From contig NZ_AOCN01000028.1 in the NCBI RefSeq assembly GCF_000350525.1, forward strand, positions 52,756 to 116,755: DNA of 64,000 nt, given 5' to 3'. This DNA is from Leucobacter salsicius M1-8. Its GTDB lineage: Bacteria; Actinomycetota; Actinomycetes; Actinomycetales; Microbacteriaceae. Each line of letters starts with the position of its first letter. Within the stretch, counting starts at the first letter, position 1. Shown here piece by piece: positions 18,633-27,992 of this stretch. The position numbers were made by a program, and so were the translations under genes. The notes below the pieces were generated by a model. It did not search any database. It was not told the origin of the DNA and worked only from the letters and a program-made list of their open reading frames with translations.

Positions 18633-20065
18633 GCGCCCTCGGGCTCAAATCGCGCGCGTAGCGCCTCGACCACCTGCGGAATGATGCGGTAGACCGAACC
18701 ACAGCTCATCGTGACCATAACATCGCCGGGGCGCGCGATCTGCGCGAGGTACGCGGCTGCGTCGTCCCACTCGGGGACGTAGGCCACGTGATCCGGGTTG
18801 GCAAAGTCATTCGAGACGAGAGCGCCGGTGATGCCCTCGACCGGGTCCTCGCGCGCGCCGTCAACGGCGAGCACGACCGTATGGTCTGCGCCGGCCTCGA
18901 GCGCCTCGGCGAACTCGCGGTGGAAGAGGCTCGTGCGGCTGTACAGGTGCGGCTGGTGAATCGCGATCAAGCGCCCCTCGCCCACGACCGCGCGGGCACC
19001 ACTGAGCAGCGCCGCGACCTCGGTCGGGTGGTGTGCGTAGTCGTCGTAGACGCGCACGCCAGCGACGTCTGCGTGAAACTCGAAACGGCGCTTGGTGCCG
19101 CCGAACTCTGCGATGGCGGCGAGGGCTTGGCCCGCGTCGAACCCGAGGCCCGTCAGCACGGCGAGCGCGCCCACCGCGTTGATCGCGTTGTACCGGCCGT
19201 ACACGGACAGCTGCGCTTCGTGGCGCTCGAGCTCGCCCCCGGCGCCCACGAGCTCGACCGTGAACTTCACGGGGCCCGAGTCGTCCACGGCGACCAGGCG
19301 CACGTCGGCTGTTGGGTCCTCGCCAAAGGTGCGCACGGGAACCTTTGTGCCCTTCGCCCGCAGCGCCGCGAGCACTTCCTGCGCGCCCGGATCGTCGCTC
19401 GAGATCACGATCTGCTCGCGCGCGCCCTCGGCAAAGTCAACGAAAGCCTGCATGAACGCTTCGCGCGAGCCGTAAAAGTCGAGGTGCTCGGGGTCGACGT
19501 TCGTGATGAGCGCGATCGACGTGTCGTACAGCAGAAAGGACTTGTCGGATTCGTCTGCTTCGATCACGAACAGATCGTCGGTGCCCGGCCCCGCCGAGAC
19601 GCCGAGGCTCTCGATGATGCCGCCGTTCACGAACGAGGGGTCGGCGCCCGCGCCGAGCAGACCCGTCACGACGAGTCCGGTCGAGGTGGTCTTGCCGTGG
19701 GCCCCGGCGACGGAGACGACGCGCTTGCCCCTGGCGAGCCAGGCGAGCGCCTGCGAGCGGTGCAGCACGGGCAGCCCGTGGGCGAGCGCGTACTGGTACT
19801 CGGGGTTGTCCTGCCACAGCGCGCCCGTGACGACGAGTGAGTCTGCGTCGTCGACGTGGGCGGCGTCGTGCCCGATGAACACCTTGATGCCAATGGCTTC
19901 GAGTGCTTCGGTCGAGTAGTTGGCGCTGCGGTCAGAGCCCGTAACGGTGACGCCGGCCTGGTGCATCATGCGGGCGATGCCGCTCATGCCCGAGCCGCCG
20001 ATCCCAACGAAGTGCACCCGACCAAGTTCGTCGGGAATTTCCATTTCGAGATCGGGGTAGATCAT
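18629..20065 (-). CDS. murC: UDP-N-acetylmuramate-L-alanine ligase
   Basis: Adds the first residue (L-Ala) to UDP-MurNAc in the cytoplasm, using ATP. The 478-residue protein shows the Mur ligase N-domain [15 protein letters not shown] (about 14-28), ATP loop [12 protein letters not shown], the central-domain [10 protein letters not shown] and DPEHLDFY, and the C-terminal DYAHHPTE. The ATG at 20065 has AGGAG 5 bases upstream; an open frame nine codons longer has no ribosome-binding site. The stop overlaps the ftsQ start. There is an 83-base gap after murG. Actinobacteria lacking murB and ddl at this locus, as here, keep them elsewhere. Confidence 0.96.
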   Translation of the reverse strand: MIYPDLEMEIPDELGRVHFVGIGGSGMSGIARMMHQAGVTVTGSDRSANYSTEALEAIGIKVFIGHDAAHVDDADSLVVTGALWQDNPEYQYALAHGLPVLHRSQALAWLARGKRVVSVAGAHGKTTSTGLVVTGLLGAGADPSFVNGGIIESLGVSAGPGTDDLFVIEADESDKSFLLYDTSIALITNVDPEHLDFYGSREAFMQAFVDFAEGAREQIVISSDDPGAQEVLAALRAKGTKVPVRTFGEDPTADVRLVAVDDSGPVKFTVELVGAGGELERHEAQLSVYGRYNAINAVGALAVLTGLGFDAGQALAAIAEFGGTKRRFEFHADVAGVRVYDDYAHHPTEVAALLSGARAVVGEGRLIAIHQPHLYSRTSLFHREFAEALEAGADHTVVLAVDGAREDPVEGITGALVSNDFANPDHVAYVPEWDDAAAYLAQIARPGDVMVTMSCGSVYRIIPQVVEALRARFEPEGA

Positions 20066-20148
20066 GTGCGCTCCTAGCGGGTCGGCTGACACTCCAGCGT
20101 ACCGCGCTCACCCCGCGAGTCCGTTCAGCCACGGGCAGATTTGTCCCG

Positions 20149-21222
20149 CTAGCCGCGAACCGCCTCGTGCACCAGGGCGAGCAGCCGCTCGGTGCCGTCG
20201 AGCGATCCCGCGCCGCGGGCACGCTCGGCCATCTGGGCGAGCTTCGCGTCGTCGGTCACGAGCGGGATCAGGGTGTTGCGCACCCAGGCCGGCGTGAGCT
20301 CGTCGTCCTCCACGAGCAGCGCACCCCCAGCTTCGACGACGCTCGCCGCGTTGAAGCGCTGCTCGCCGTTGCCGTGGCTGTAGGGCACGAACACCGCGGG
20401 CACACCGAGACCGGCCAGCTCGCTCACGGTCGTGGATCCGGCGCGAGACACGGCGAGATCGCAGGCCGCCAGCGCGAGATCCATGCGGTCGCAGTACTCC
20501 AGCACCCGGTACCCATCGACCCCGGGGTCCTCGATCTCGGTTAGGCCACCCCAGATATGCAGCACCTGCAGCCCCGCGCTCGTCAGCTCGCGCGCCGAGC
20601 CAGAGATGCCGCGATTGATCGCGCGGGCGCCGAGCGAGCCGCCCGTCACGAGCAGCGTGCGCTTCGCCGGGTTGAGCCCGAAGTGCTCCCGCGCGCTTGC
20701 CGCGAGCCCGGCGCGATCGAGCCCGGTAATCTCGGGGCGCAACGGCATGCCGGTCACTCGCGCGTGCCGGATCGGGGTGCCCGGGAACGTGACGCCCACG
20801 TACCGGGTGGACCGGGCGCCCAGCTTGTTGGCGAGGCCCGGCTTCGCGTTGGCCTCGTGGATCACCACGGGCGTGCCTTCCTTGGCGCCCGCACGATAGG
20901 CGGGGGCGGCGGCATAGCCGCCGACGCCCACGACTACGTCGATGTTTCGTTCCCGAATGAGCGCGCGTGCCTGGCGCACCGCGCGTGCGAACCGGGCTGG
21001 AAACTTGAGCGCTGCCGCGTTGGGGCGGCGCGGAAACGGCAGCCGTTCAATCGTCACGAGTTCAAAGCCGCGTTCGGGAACGAGCCGGGCCTCGAGCCCC
21101 TCGCGCGTGCCGAGCACGGTGATGGTGGCATCGGGTTCGGTCGCGCGGATCAGATCAGCGAGCGCGAGCAGCGGGTTCACGTGACCCGCGGTGCCACCGC
21201 CAGCGAGCAGGTAGTTCGTCAT
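20149..21222 (-). CDS. murG: MurG N-acetylglucosaminyl transferase
   Basis: Transfers GlcNAc from UDP-GlcNAc to lipid I, making lipid II at the inner membrane face (GT28 family). The 357-residue protein begins LLAGGGTAGHVNPLLALAD (the G-loop that binds lipid I), has VGVGGYAAAPA and HEANAKPGLANK, then VTGGSLGARAIN and a donor-binding SRAGSTTVSELAGLGVPAVFVPY in the C-domain. The ATG at 21222 lies 7 bases past the ftsW stop. The 26 extra codons upstream overlap ftsW and are not needed. Confidence 0.96.
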   Translation of the reverse strand: MTNYLLAGGGTAGHVNPLLALADLIRATEPDATITVLGTREGLEARLVPERGFELVTIERLPFPRRPNAAALKFPARFARAVRQARALIRERNIDVVVGVGGYAAAPAYRAGAKEGTPVVIHEANAKPGLANKLGARSTRYVGVTFPGTPIRHARVTGMPLRPEITGLDRAGLAASAREHFGLNPAKRTLLVTGGSLGARAINRGISGSARELTSAGLQVLHIWGGLTEIEDPGVDGYRVLEYCDRMDLALAACDLAVSRAGSTTVSELAGLGVPAVFVPYSHGNGEQRFNAASVVEAGGALLVEDDELTPAWVRNTLIPLVTDDAKLAQMAERARGAGSLDGTERLLALVHEAVRG

Positions 21223-21229
21223 CGGGCCG

Positions 21230-22420
21230 TTAGGTCCTTCCGTTGGTCTGAGCGAGCTCGTCCTGATACACAGCGGCATCACGAGCGATTGAAATAACAA
21301 CGCCGATGGCGATGAGACACGCGATCAGCGCGGTGCCACCGGCGCTGATGAGGGGCAGCGGGACGCCCAGTACCGGGAACACCCCGATCACAACACCAAT
21401 GTTTACGAACGCCTGGCCGACGATCCACACGAGGATGCCGCCGACGACGGCCTTGCCGAACCGGTCGCGTGCGCGAGCGATGACCCGCAGCATCACCACG
21501 GTGAGGGCCACGAACAGCACGATCACGAGCATCGCACCGATCAGCCCGAGTTCCTCGCCAATAATCGCGAAGATGTAGTCGTTGTCTGCCGCGGGCAGCC
21601 ACGACCATTTGGCCTTGGAACCGCCGAGCCCCACCCCGAACACGCCACCGCCCGCGAGGGCCCAGAGCCCGTGCAGGGGCTGCCAGCCGAGTCCACTGTA
21701 GTCGGCGTTGCCGCCAGCGTGCCCGAGCAGGCGCTCCATCCGGTTGGAGCTCGTGACCACGAACAAGATGACGCCGAGCAGGCCTCCCGCGGCGACGACG
21801 CCGAGCGACTTGCCACTGATCCCACCGAAGAACAACGCGCCGATGACGATGCCCGCCATGATGAGCACGGTGCCGAGATCGCGGCCCGCGAGCACGATTC
21901 CGAGCACCACGAGGGCACCCGGAACCACCACGGGGATCAGCTCGTGTTTCATCTGGTGCAGCAGTGGCTCCTTGCGCTGCAACACCGCGCCGATCCAGAC
22001 GATAAGCGCAAGCTTGAGCGCTTCAGAGGGCTGACCGCTAATCGAGCCGATCTGCACCCAGTTTCGGTTGCCGTACTCCTCAATGCCGAGCGGGGTGAAT
22101 ACCAGCAGCTGGAGCACAATTCCAAGCCCGAGAAATCCCCAGGCCCACTTCTTCCAGAACGAGATGGGCAACGCCGCGGCGAGCAGCATCATCGGCAACC
22201 CGATCAGGGCGAAGGTGGCCTGCTTCCAGAACCCGCCGAAGAATCCCTGATCGCTGAGATACGAGGTGATCGACGACGAGGACAGCACCATGATGAGGCC
22301 AATGCCCACGAGCAGCAGTGTGAGCCCGTAGAGCGCAGCCACCGTCCGGTCGGAGCCGGGCTTGAGCGCCGCACCCAGATGGATGCGCGCGCGCCAGCCG
22401 GCGGACTCCGTGGTCGACAT
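21230..22420 (-). CDS. ftsW: SEDS glycosyltransferase FtsW
   Basis: Polytopic SEDS-family peptidoglycan polymerase that pairs with FtsI at the septum. The 396-residue protein has about ten membrane segments. It also has the SEDS motifs NRNWVQIGSISGQPSE with KLALI, GRDLGTVLIM, the large extracellular loop (GHAGGNADYSGLGWQPLHGLWALAGGG is split by it), KWSWLPAADNDYIFAIIGEELG and PLPLISAGGTALI. The ATG at 22420 lies six bases past the murD stop, close behind GGGATAG. The order murD-ftsW-murG-murC is the standard one. Confidence 0.95.
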   Translation of the reverse strand: MSTTESAGWRARIHLGAALKPGSDRTVAALYGLTLLLVGIGLIMVLSSSSITSYLSDQGFFGGFWKQATFALIGLPMMLLAAALPISFWKKWAWGFLGLGIVLQLLVFTPLGIEEYGNRNWVQIGSISGQPSEALKLALIVWIGAVLQRKEPLLHQMKHELIPVVVPGALVVLGIVLAGRDLGTVLIMAGIVIGALFFGGISGKSLGVVAAGGLLGVILFVVTSSNRMERLLGHAGGNADYSGLGWQPLHGLWALAGGGVFGVGLGGSKAKWSWLPAADNDYIFAIIGEELGLIGAMLVIVLFVALTVVMLRVIARARDRFGKAVVGGILVWIVGQAFVNIGVVIGVFPVLGVPLPLISAGGTALIACLIAIGVVISIARDAAVYQDELAQTNGRT

Positions 22421-22426
22421 GACGAA

Positions 22427-23917
22427 CTATCCCAGGGCGCGCACGGCAGCTTGGAAGCTGTTGCCGCGCGCCGCGTAGTCGGTGAACTGGTCCATTGAGG
22501 CTGCCGCCGGCGAGAGCAGCACGATGTCACCGGGCTCAGCGAGCTTGGCAGCTGCCTGCACTGCGGCGGTCATCACCGGGTCCCCGGAGGGCTCGGTGAT
22601 CTCAACCACCGGCTTCTGCCCGAGGTGCCGGGCAAGCGCCGCGAGCACCTCGTCGCGTTCGGCCCCAATGACGACGGCCCCGCGCAGGCGATGCGCGTGT
22701 GTCGCGACCAGCGCGTCAATGTCGACGCCCTTGAGCAAGCCGCCCACGATCCAGACGACGCCCTCGTGGGCGCGCAGCGACGCGTCGGCGGCATGCGCAT
22801 TCGTCGCCTTCGAGTCGTCGATGTAGGTCACACCGGCGACCTCGCCGAGCCGCTCGGCGCGGTGCTGGTCGGGGGTGAAGCTCAAGATGGCGCTGGCGAT
22901 CTCGGCGGGCTCGGCACCGCGTGCACGCGCGAGCGCGCTGGCGGCAAGCATGTTCTGCACCATGTGCGGCTGGGCGATGTGTCTGCCCGCAAGCTCTTCG
23001 AGCGTCACCAATTCGAAGGCCTCCTCGCGTCGTTCTGCGTGGTAGCCGCGGTCGAGGAGAATACCGTCGACGACGCCGAACCCGCTGATCGGCGGGGCGT
23101 CGAGGCCAAAGCTAATGGCACGCGCGCCGTCGATGACGTCGGCATTCTCGACCATGCGTTCGGTCTCGGCATCGGCGCGGTTGTACACGCACGCCACCTG
23201 CGTGTGTTCGTACACGCGAGCCTTAGCGGCCCAGTACGCTTCGGCGCTGCCGTGCCAGTCGAGGTGATCGTCTGCAAAGTTCAGGCAGGCGCTCGCGTAG
23301 GGAGAAATCTCGCCCATGCGCTCCAGCTGAAAGCTTGAGAGCTCGACGACCAGCACGTCGTACCCCTGAGGGTCGCGCAGGGCGTCAAGGATCGGGGTTC
23401 CGATGTTGCCCGCGGGGGTCACCCGCAACCCGGCCGCCTGCAGCATATGTGCGGTGAGCTGGGTGGTGGTGGTCTTGCCGTTCGTGCCCGTGATGCAGAT
23501 CCAATCCGCCACGCGCGCGGTCTTGTCCCGCAGGCGCCAACCGAGCTCGATGTCACCCCACACAGGCGCACCACGCTCGATCGCCCACGAGGTGAGCGGG
23601 TGGTCCGGGCGGTAGCCCGGCGACACGATGACCAGCTCCGGATCAAACGCCCGCAGGTCGGCGAGCTGTGCCTCGTTGTCGCTGGCGACGAAGCGTTCAG
23701 CTCCGATTACGTCGAGCAGCCGTTCGCGATCGGAATCGGGAGCGCCATAGATCACGCGTACCCGCGCACCGAGCTCGACCAGGGTGTCTGCGACCGAGAA
23801 CCCGGTCACCCCCAGGCCGAGTACAGCAACGCGCAGCTCGCTCCAGTCGTGGTGCCAGCTGGTGAGCTGCGCCACGCGCTCCCGCGTCACGTCAGAGAAG
23901 GGAATTTGCGATGTCAT
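22427..23917 (-). CDS. murD: UDP-N-acetylmuramoyl-L-alanine-D-glutamate ligase
   Basis: Adds D-Glu to UDP-MurNAc-L-Ala. The 496-residue protein shows VAVLGLGVTGFSVADTL in the N-domain, the ATP loop ICITGTNGKTTTTQL, the central DDHLDWHGSAEAYWAAK, and the C-domain YIDDSKATNAHA and LLSPAAASMDQF. The ATG at 23917 follows GGAG with a 6-base spacing and starts 12 bases past the mraY stop. Two earlier in-frame starts overlap mraY and would bypass that site. Confidence 0.95.
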   Translation of the reverse strand: MTSQIPFSDVTRERVAQLTSWHHDWSELRVAVLGLGVTGFSVADTLVELGARVRVIYGAPDSDRERLLDVIGAERFVASDNEAQLADLRAFDPELVIVSPGYRPDHPLTSWAIERGAPVWGDIELGWRLRDKTARVADWICITGTNGKTTTTQLTAHMLQAAGLRVTPAGNIGTPILDALRDPQGYDVLVVELSSFQLERMGEISPYASACLNFADDHLDWHGSAEAYWAAKARVYEHTQVACVYNRADAETERMVENADVIDGARAISFGLDAPPISGFGVVDGILLDRGYHAERREEAFELVTLEELAGRHIAQPHMVQNMLAASALARARGAEPAEIASAILSFTPDQHRAERLGEVAGVTYIDDSKATNAHAADASLRAHEGVVWIVGGLLKGVDIDALVATHAHRLRGAVVIGAERDEVLAALARHLGQKPVVEITEPSGDPVMTAAVQAAAKLAEPGDIVLLSPAAASMDQFTDYAARGNSFQAAVRALG

Positions 23918-23928
23918 ATTGTGCTCCA

Positions 23929-25014
23929 TCACTGCTGCAGCAGCCATTCAGCGTAGAAGGCGCCCACGCCGACCACGACAAAGAGTCCGGCGATCATCCA
24001 GAAGCGCACGACCACCGTCACCTCGGCCCATCCCTTGAGCTCGAAGTGGTGGTGGATCGGGCTCATCAAGAAGATGCGACGACCTTTGGTGAGTTTGAAG
24101 TAGATGCGCTGCGTAATCACGGAGCCCGCTTCGATGATAAAGAGGCCGCCGATGAGCAGCAGCAGCAGCTCCGTCTTCGTCAGGATTGCAAGCGCGGCGA
24201 TCGCGCCGCCGATCGCCATCGATCCGGTGTCGCCCATGAACACCTGGGCGGGGTTCGTGTTCCACCACAGGAACCCGGCGAGCCCGCCGAGGAATGCCGC
24301 CGCGATGACCGCGAGGTCCATCGGGTCGCGCACCTCGTAGCAGCCCGCCTCGTAGGCGGTCGCGAAACAGCTCTGGGCCGCCTGCCAGAACCCGATAACA
24401 AGGTAGGCACCGAACGCGAAGATCGCGGCTCCAGTGGCGAGACCATCCAAGCCGTCGGTGACGTTGACCGCGTTGGTCGTCGATGTCACGATCACCATGA
24501 TCCAGATGATGAAGAGCGTGATTCCGACAATGGGACCCAGCACCATGAAGTCGATGGACAGGTCACGGAACGCCGAGATGTGCGTGGAGACCGGAGTCAC
24601 TCCTGCGTCATTCGCAAACTGGATGCCGAGCAGTGCGAAAGCCACGGCGATCGCCACCTGGCCCACGATCTTGGCCCAGCCGTTGAGGCCAGCCGAGTTC
24701 TGCTGCCGCGCCTTCATGAAGTCGTCAAGGAAGCCGACCAGGCCCGCGCCGACCGCCATCAAGATGACGAGCAACGCTGACGGAGTGGGGGTCTCCCCCA
24801 TCACGAACTTGCCGACGAAGTACGCCAGCACTGATCCGGAGAGAAAAATCAGGCCGCCCATCGTGGGCGTTCCCCGCTTGACCTCGTGGTTCTTGGGGCC
24901 GTCGACGCGAATCGGCTGACCCCACTTGAGCCGGTTGAAGCCGCGCACAAAGAGCGGCGTCAGCAGCAGCGAGTACAGCAGGGAGAAGCCACCCGCGATT
25001 AGTAGCGCGATCAT
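23929..25014 (-). CDS. mraY: Phospho-N-acetylmuramoyl-pentapeptide transferase
   Basis: Integral membrane enzyme that transfers phospho-MurNAc-pentapeptide to undecaprenyl phosphate, giving lipid I. The 361-residue protein has about ten hydrophobic segments. It shows [16 protein letters not shown] (the Asp pair), [16 protein letters not shown] and the cytoplasmic histidine motif [12 protein letters not shown] near the end. The ATG at 25014 overlaps the murF stop (ATGA). MraY is the target of several nucleoside antibiotics. Confidence 0.96.
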   Translation of the reverse strand: MIALLIAGGFSLLYSLLLTPLFVRGFNRLKWGQPIRVDGPKNHEVKRGTPTMGGLIFLSGSVLAYFVGKFVMGETPTPSALLVILMAVGAGLVGFLDDFMKARQQNSAGLNGWAKIVGQVAIAVAFALLGIQFANDAGVTPVSTHISAFRDLSIDFMVLGPIVGITLFIIWIMVIVTSTTNAVNVTDGLDGLATGAAIFAFGAYLVIGFWQAAQSCFATAYEAGCYEVRDPMDLAVIAAAFLGGLAGFLWWNTNPAQVFMGDTGSMAIGGAIAALAILTKTELLLLLIGGLFIIEAGSVITQRIYFKLTKGRRIFLMSPIHHHFELKGWAEVTVVVRFWMIAGLFVVVGVGAFYAEWLLQQ

Positions 25015-26420
25015 GCGTAGGTCTCCCCCAGTCGGTCACCCAGGCGTTGGAGGCCCGCGGCGTTTGATGATTTCACGATAACCGTGTCGTCGGCGCGCAG
25101 CGAGCTGCTGAGGTAGTCAAAGGCTTCGTCCTGGGTCTCGAAGAACACGCTTTCGCCGTCCCACGAACCCTCGTTGATGGCGCTGATGTGCAGGTGGCGG
25201 GCTTCCTTCCCCACCACCACCAGCTCCGAGATGCGCAGGCGAACCGCCTGCAGCCCCACCTGGATGTGCTCCTGGATCGTGTACTCGCCCAGCTCACTCA
25301 TGGCACCCAGCACGGCCACCGTGCGGCCCTCGGGCTTGCGGATCTGTGCGAGCGTGCGTAGGGCGGCGCTCATCGAATCCGGGCTCGCGTTGTATGCATC
25401 GTTGATGATTGTGATGCCGTCGCGCCCGCCCAGCACCTCCATGCGACCTGGCGCCGCAAGCGTCGCAGCCTCGAGCGCCGCAACGATGTCTGCCAGCGAC
25501 AGCCCCAGCTCGGTGCCGACGGCAGCCGCGGCGAGGGCGTTCATAACGTGGTGCTCTCCGAGCACTCGGAAGAAGACGGGCTGGCTCTCGCCGGCGATGT
25601 TCAGGGTGAAGCGGGTGCCCGCGGCCGACGAATCGATGTCGGTGGCGCGCACCTCGGCCTCGGGGTGCAGCCCAAACCAGCGCACGCGGGCGCTCGTGAG
25701 CTCCGCCATCTTGGCGACGCGCGGATCATCGCGATTGAGCACTGCCACAGCCGTCTCGGGCAGGTCGCGCACCATTTCGCTCTTGGTGCGGAACGTCGCG
25801 TCGATGCCGCCAAACTCACCGGCGTGCGCCAGCCCCACCGACAGCACGACCCCGATCTGGGGCGGCGCCATGGCCGTGAGCCTGGCAATCTCGCCCTCGG
25901 CGCTCGCTCCCATTTCGGCGACGAGCGTGCGCGTGTCAGCATCGACGCGGAGCATCGTGAGCGGGCCGCCGACCTCGTTGTTAAAGGATTTCGCCGAGGC
26001 GACCGTTGCACCCACGCGCTCGGCCATGACCGCGACGAGATTCTTCGTGGTGGTCTTGCCGTTGGAGCCCGTGATCCCGACGATCGTGAGATCGCCCGCC
26101 TCGCGGACGCGTCGCACGACCTCGGTGGCGAGTGCGCCGAGCGCCTCCGTGGCCTCAGCCACGACAATCTGCGGCACGCGCGAGTCCACCTCGCGTTCGA
26201 CCACGAGGAGCGCTGCCCCCGCGTCGACGGCCTTGCCCGCGAACAGGTGCCCGTCGGTGTCTTCGCCGCGACGGGCGAAGAAGATGTTGCCCTCGGTGAC
26301 CTCCCGCGAGTCGGTCTGCGACTCCCCGCTCACGACAGTTGCGGGGGTTGCCCCACTGTCACCCGCGATCAGTCGTCCATCGATCGCTTCAGCGATCTCC
26401 TGAAGCGTAAGTTGAATCAC
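25011..26420 (-). CDS. murF: UDP-MurNAc-tripeptide-D-alanyl-D-alanine ligase
   Basis: Adds the D-Ala-D-Ala dipeptide, completing the cytoplasmic pentapeptide precursor. The 469-residue protein has the N-domain [14 protein letters not shown], the ATP loop [15 protein letters not shown], the central [10 protein letters not shown] and [13 protein letters not shown] motifs, and the C-domain [12 protein letters not shown]. The GTG start at 26420 overlaps the murE stop by 4 bases (GTGA), and its own stop overlaps mraY. This is part of a chain of coupled genes murE-murF-mraY. Confidence 0.96.
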   Translation of the reverse strand: MIQLTLQEIAEAIDGRLIAGDSGATPATVVSGESQTDSREVTEGNIFFARRGEDTDGHLFAGKAVDAGAALLVVEREVDSRVPQIVVAEATEALGALATEVVRRVREAGDLTIVGITGSNGKTTTKNLVAVMAERVGATVASAKSFNNEVGGPLTMLRVDADTRTLVAEMGASAEGEIARLTAMAPPQIGVVLSVGLAHAGEFGGIDATFRTKSEMVRDLPETAVAVLNRDDPRVAKMAELTSARVRWFGLHPEAEVRATDIDSSAAGTRFTLNIAGESQPVFFRVLGEHHVMNALAAAAVGTELGLSLADIVAALEAATLAAPGRMEVLGGRDGITIINDAYNASPDSMSAALRTLAQIRKPEGRTVAVLGAMSELGEYTIQEHIQVGLQAVRLRISELVVVGKEARHLHISAINEGSWDGESVFFETQDEAFDYLSSSLRADDTVIVKSSNAAGLQRLGDRLGETYA

Positions 26421-27967
26421 TTGAGCAGTCCTGCCTCGCGGAGTGCCGCGCGTACCTCGTCGCGGGCCGAATACGGTAGTTTCTGGCCCGCTACTTCTTG
26501 ATAGTCCTCGTGTCCGGGACCGGCATACAGGATAACGTCGTCGGGCCCCGCGAGCGAAATGGCGAGCCGCACAGCCGCACGGGGATCTCCCTCTTCGATG
26601 ATCTCCGCGCGGTGCGCGGTGCGCGCGCCCGCAATGAGCTGGGCCCGGATCGCCTCCGGTGGTTCTGAGCGGGGGTGGTAATCACACACGATGAGCGTGT
26701 CGGATCCTGCGGCGGCAATGCGCCCCATCTCCTCACGCTTCGTGGTGTCCCGGTCGCCGTCGGCGCCAAACATGAAGATCACCTTGCCCGGGGCCACCTC
26801 CCCAAGCGCGTCGAGCATCGCCTCGAAGGCTCCGGGGGTGTGCCCGTAGTCGACGAAGAAGCGCGGTCCCGTGCTCTCGGGCGTCGTCATCTCCTCGAGA
26901 CGGCCGGGAATGTACACCGGGATCCGGCCCTTGGCCAGCCCCGCCTCGATCTGTGCGAGCGGCACTCCGGCCTCGTGCAGCATGATGAGCGCGAGGGCCG
27001 CGTTCTCGGCCATGAACTTACCGAACAGCGGCACGCTGCCGCGGAAGTGGGCACCGCTCGGGCCCTGCAGCACAAACGACACCGCATCAAGCGTCTCCCG
27101 CGTGACCGCGAGGTGCCAGTCGGCCTCCTGGCCAAACTCGGTGGCGAGCTTGGTCACGGGGATCTGTGACTCCCTGGCGAGGCGCTGGCCGTAGGGCGAA
27201 TCAACGACCACGACGCCACGCTTCGCGTGTTCGGGAGTGAAGAGCGCGAGCTTCGCGGCAAAGTAGGTCTCGAGGTCGCCGAACTCGTCGAGGTGGTCCT
27301 GCGAGAAGTTGTTGAAGGCCACGACGTCAAAGTGCACGCCGTCAAGTCGATGCCGCACGACCGCCTGCGCGGAGACCTCGATGGCCACTGCGTTGACATC
27401 GCGCTCGGCCATGCGACCCAAGAGGCCGTGCAGCTCACACGACTCGGGGCTCGTCAGGTCTGCAGGTATGACCTCGTCGCCGACACGGCGCTCTGCGGTC
27501 GAGCTCAGCCCGGGCACGAGGCCCGCCGCGCGCATCAGTTCCGCGAGTACATAGACCACGCTGGTCTTGCCGTTGGTGCCGGTGATGCCAAACACGCTGC
27601 CCGGATAGTTGTCCGTGCCGTAAACGACGGCAGAGACGTAGCCCATAATTTCGCGGGGATGGCGCTCCGTCACGAGCACTGGAAGTGCCACGCCAGCAGC
27701 GAGCTCTGCGCCACGGGCGTCGGTGAGCATGGCCACCGCGCCGCTGTCGGCTGCGGCCTGAGCAAACTCGGCACCGTGGCGGTTCGCGCCCGGCATCCCG
27801 ATGTACAAATCGCCCTCGCGCACGTCGCGAGAGTTGAGCGAGACGCCCGTGGCGGTGGTGCTCATCCACGCCGTGTCGGCTGGGCCGCGCAGCTCGAAGC
27901 GCTGCGCCAAGTCCCCAAGGGGAACGGGCGACGGTTCGTGCGGTCGGATACTGAGCGCGTTACTCAC
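26417..27967 (-). CDS. murE: UDP-MurNAc-L-alanyl-D-glutamate-diamino acid ligase, divergent MurE
   Basis: Adds the third peptidoglycan residue. The 516-residue protein has the ATP loop FGITGTNGKTSVVY (127-136 core), the central FNNFSQDHLDEFG and the C-domain FVDYGHTPGAFEAML and FGADGDRDTTKREEMG. Key positions differ from meso-diaminopimelate MurE. The DNPR specificity motif is YHPR (430-433), and the usual EVSSH region reads EVSAQ (197-201). This suggests a different diamino acid, which fits the group B peptidoglycans (for example diaminobutyrate, ornithine or lysine) known in Microbacteriaceae. The GTG at 27967 has AGGAGG 9 bases upstream; upstream codons to 28126 overlap ftsI. Confidence 0.93.
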   Translation of the reverse strand: MSNALSIRPHEPSPVPLGDLAQRFELRGPADTAWMSTTATGVSLNSRDVREGDLYIGMPGANRHGAEFAQAAADSGAVAMLTDARGAELAAGVALPVLVTERHPREIMGYVSAVVYGTDNYPGSVFGITGTNGKTSVVYVLAELMRAAGLVPGLSSTAERRVGDEVIPADLTSPESCELHGLLGRMAERDVNAVAIEVSAQAVVRHRLDGVHFDVVAFNNFSQDHLDEFGDLETYFAAKLALFTPEHAKRGVVVVDSPYGQRLARESQIPVTKLATEFGQEADWHLAVTRETLDAVSFVLQGPSGAHFRGSVPLFGKFMAENAALALIMLHEAGVPLAQIEAGLAKGRIPVYIPGRLEEMTTPESTGPRFFVDYGHTPGAFEAMLDALGEVAPGKVIFMFGADGDRDTTKREEMGRIAAAGSDTLIVCDYHPRSEPPEAIRAQLIAGARTAHRAEIIEEGDPRAAVRLAISLAGPDDVILYAGPGHEDYQEVAGQKLPYSARDEVRAALREAGLLK

Positions 27968-27992
27968 GAAGGTGTGCCTCCTGCAGGCTGAA

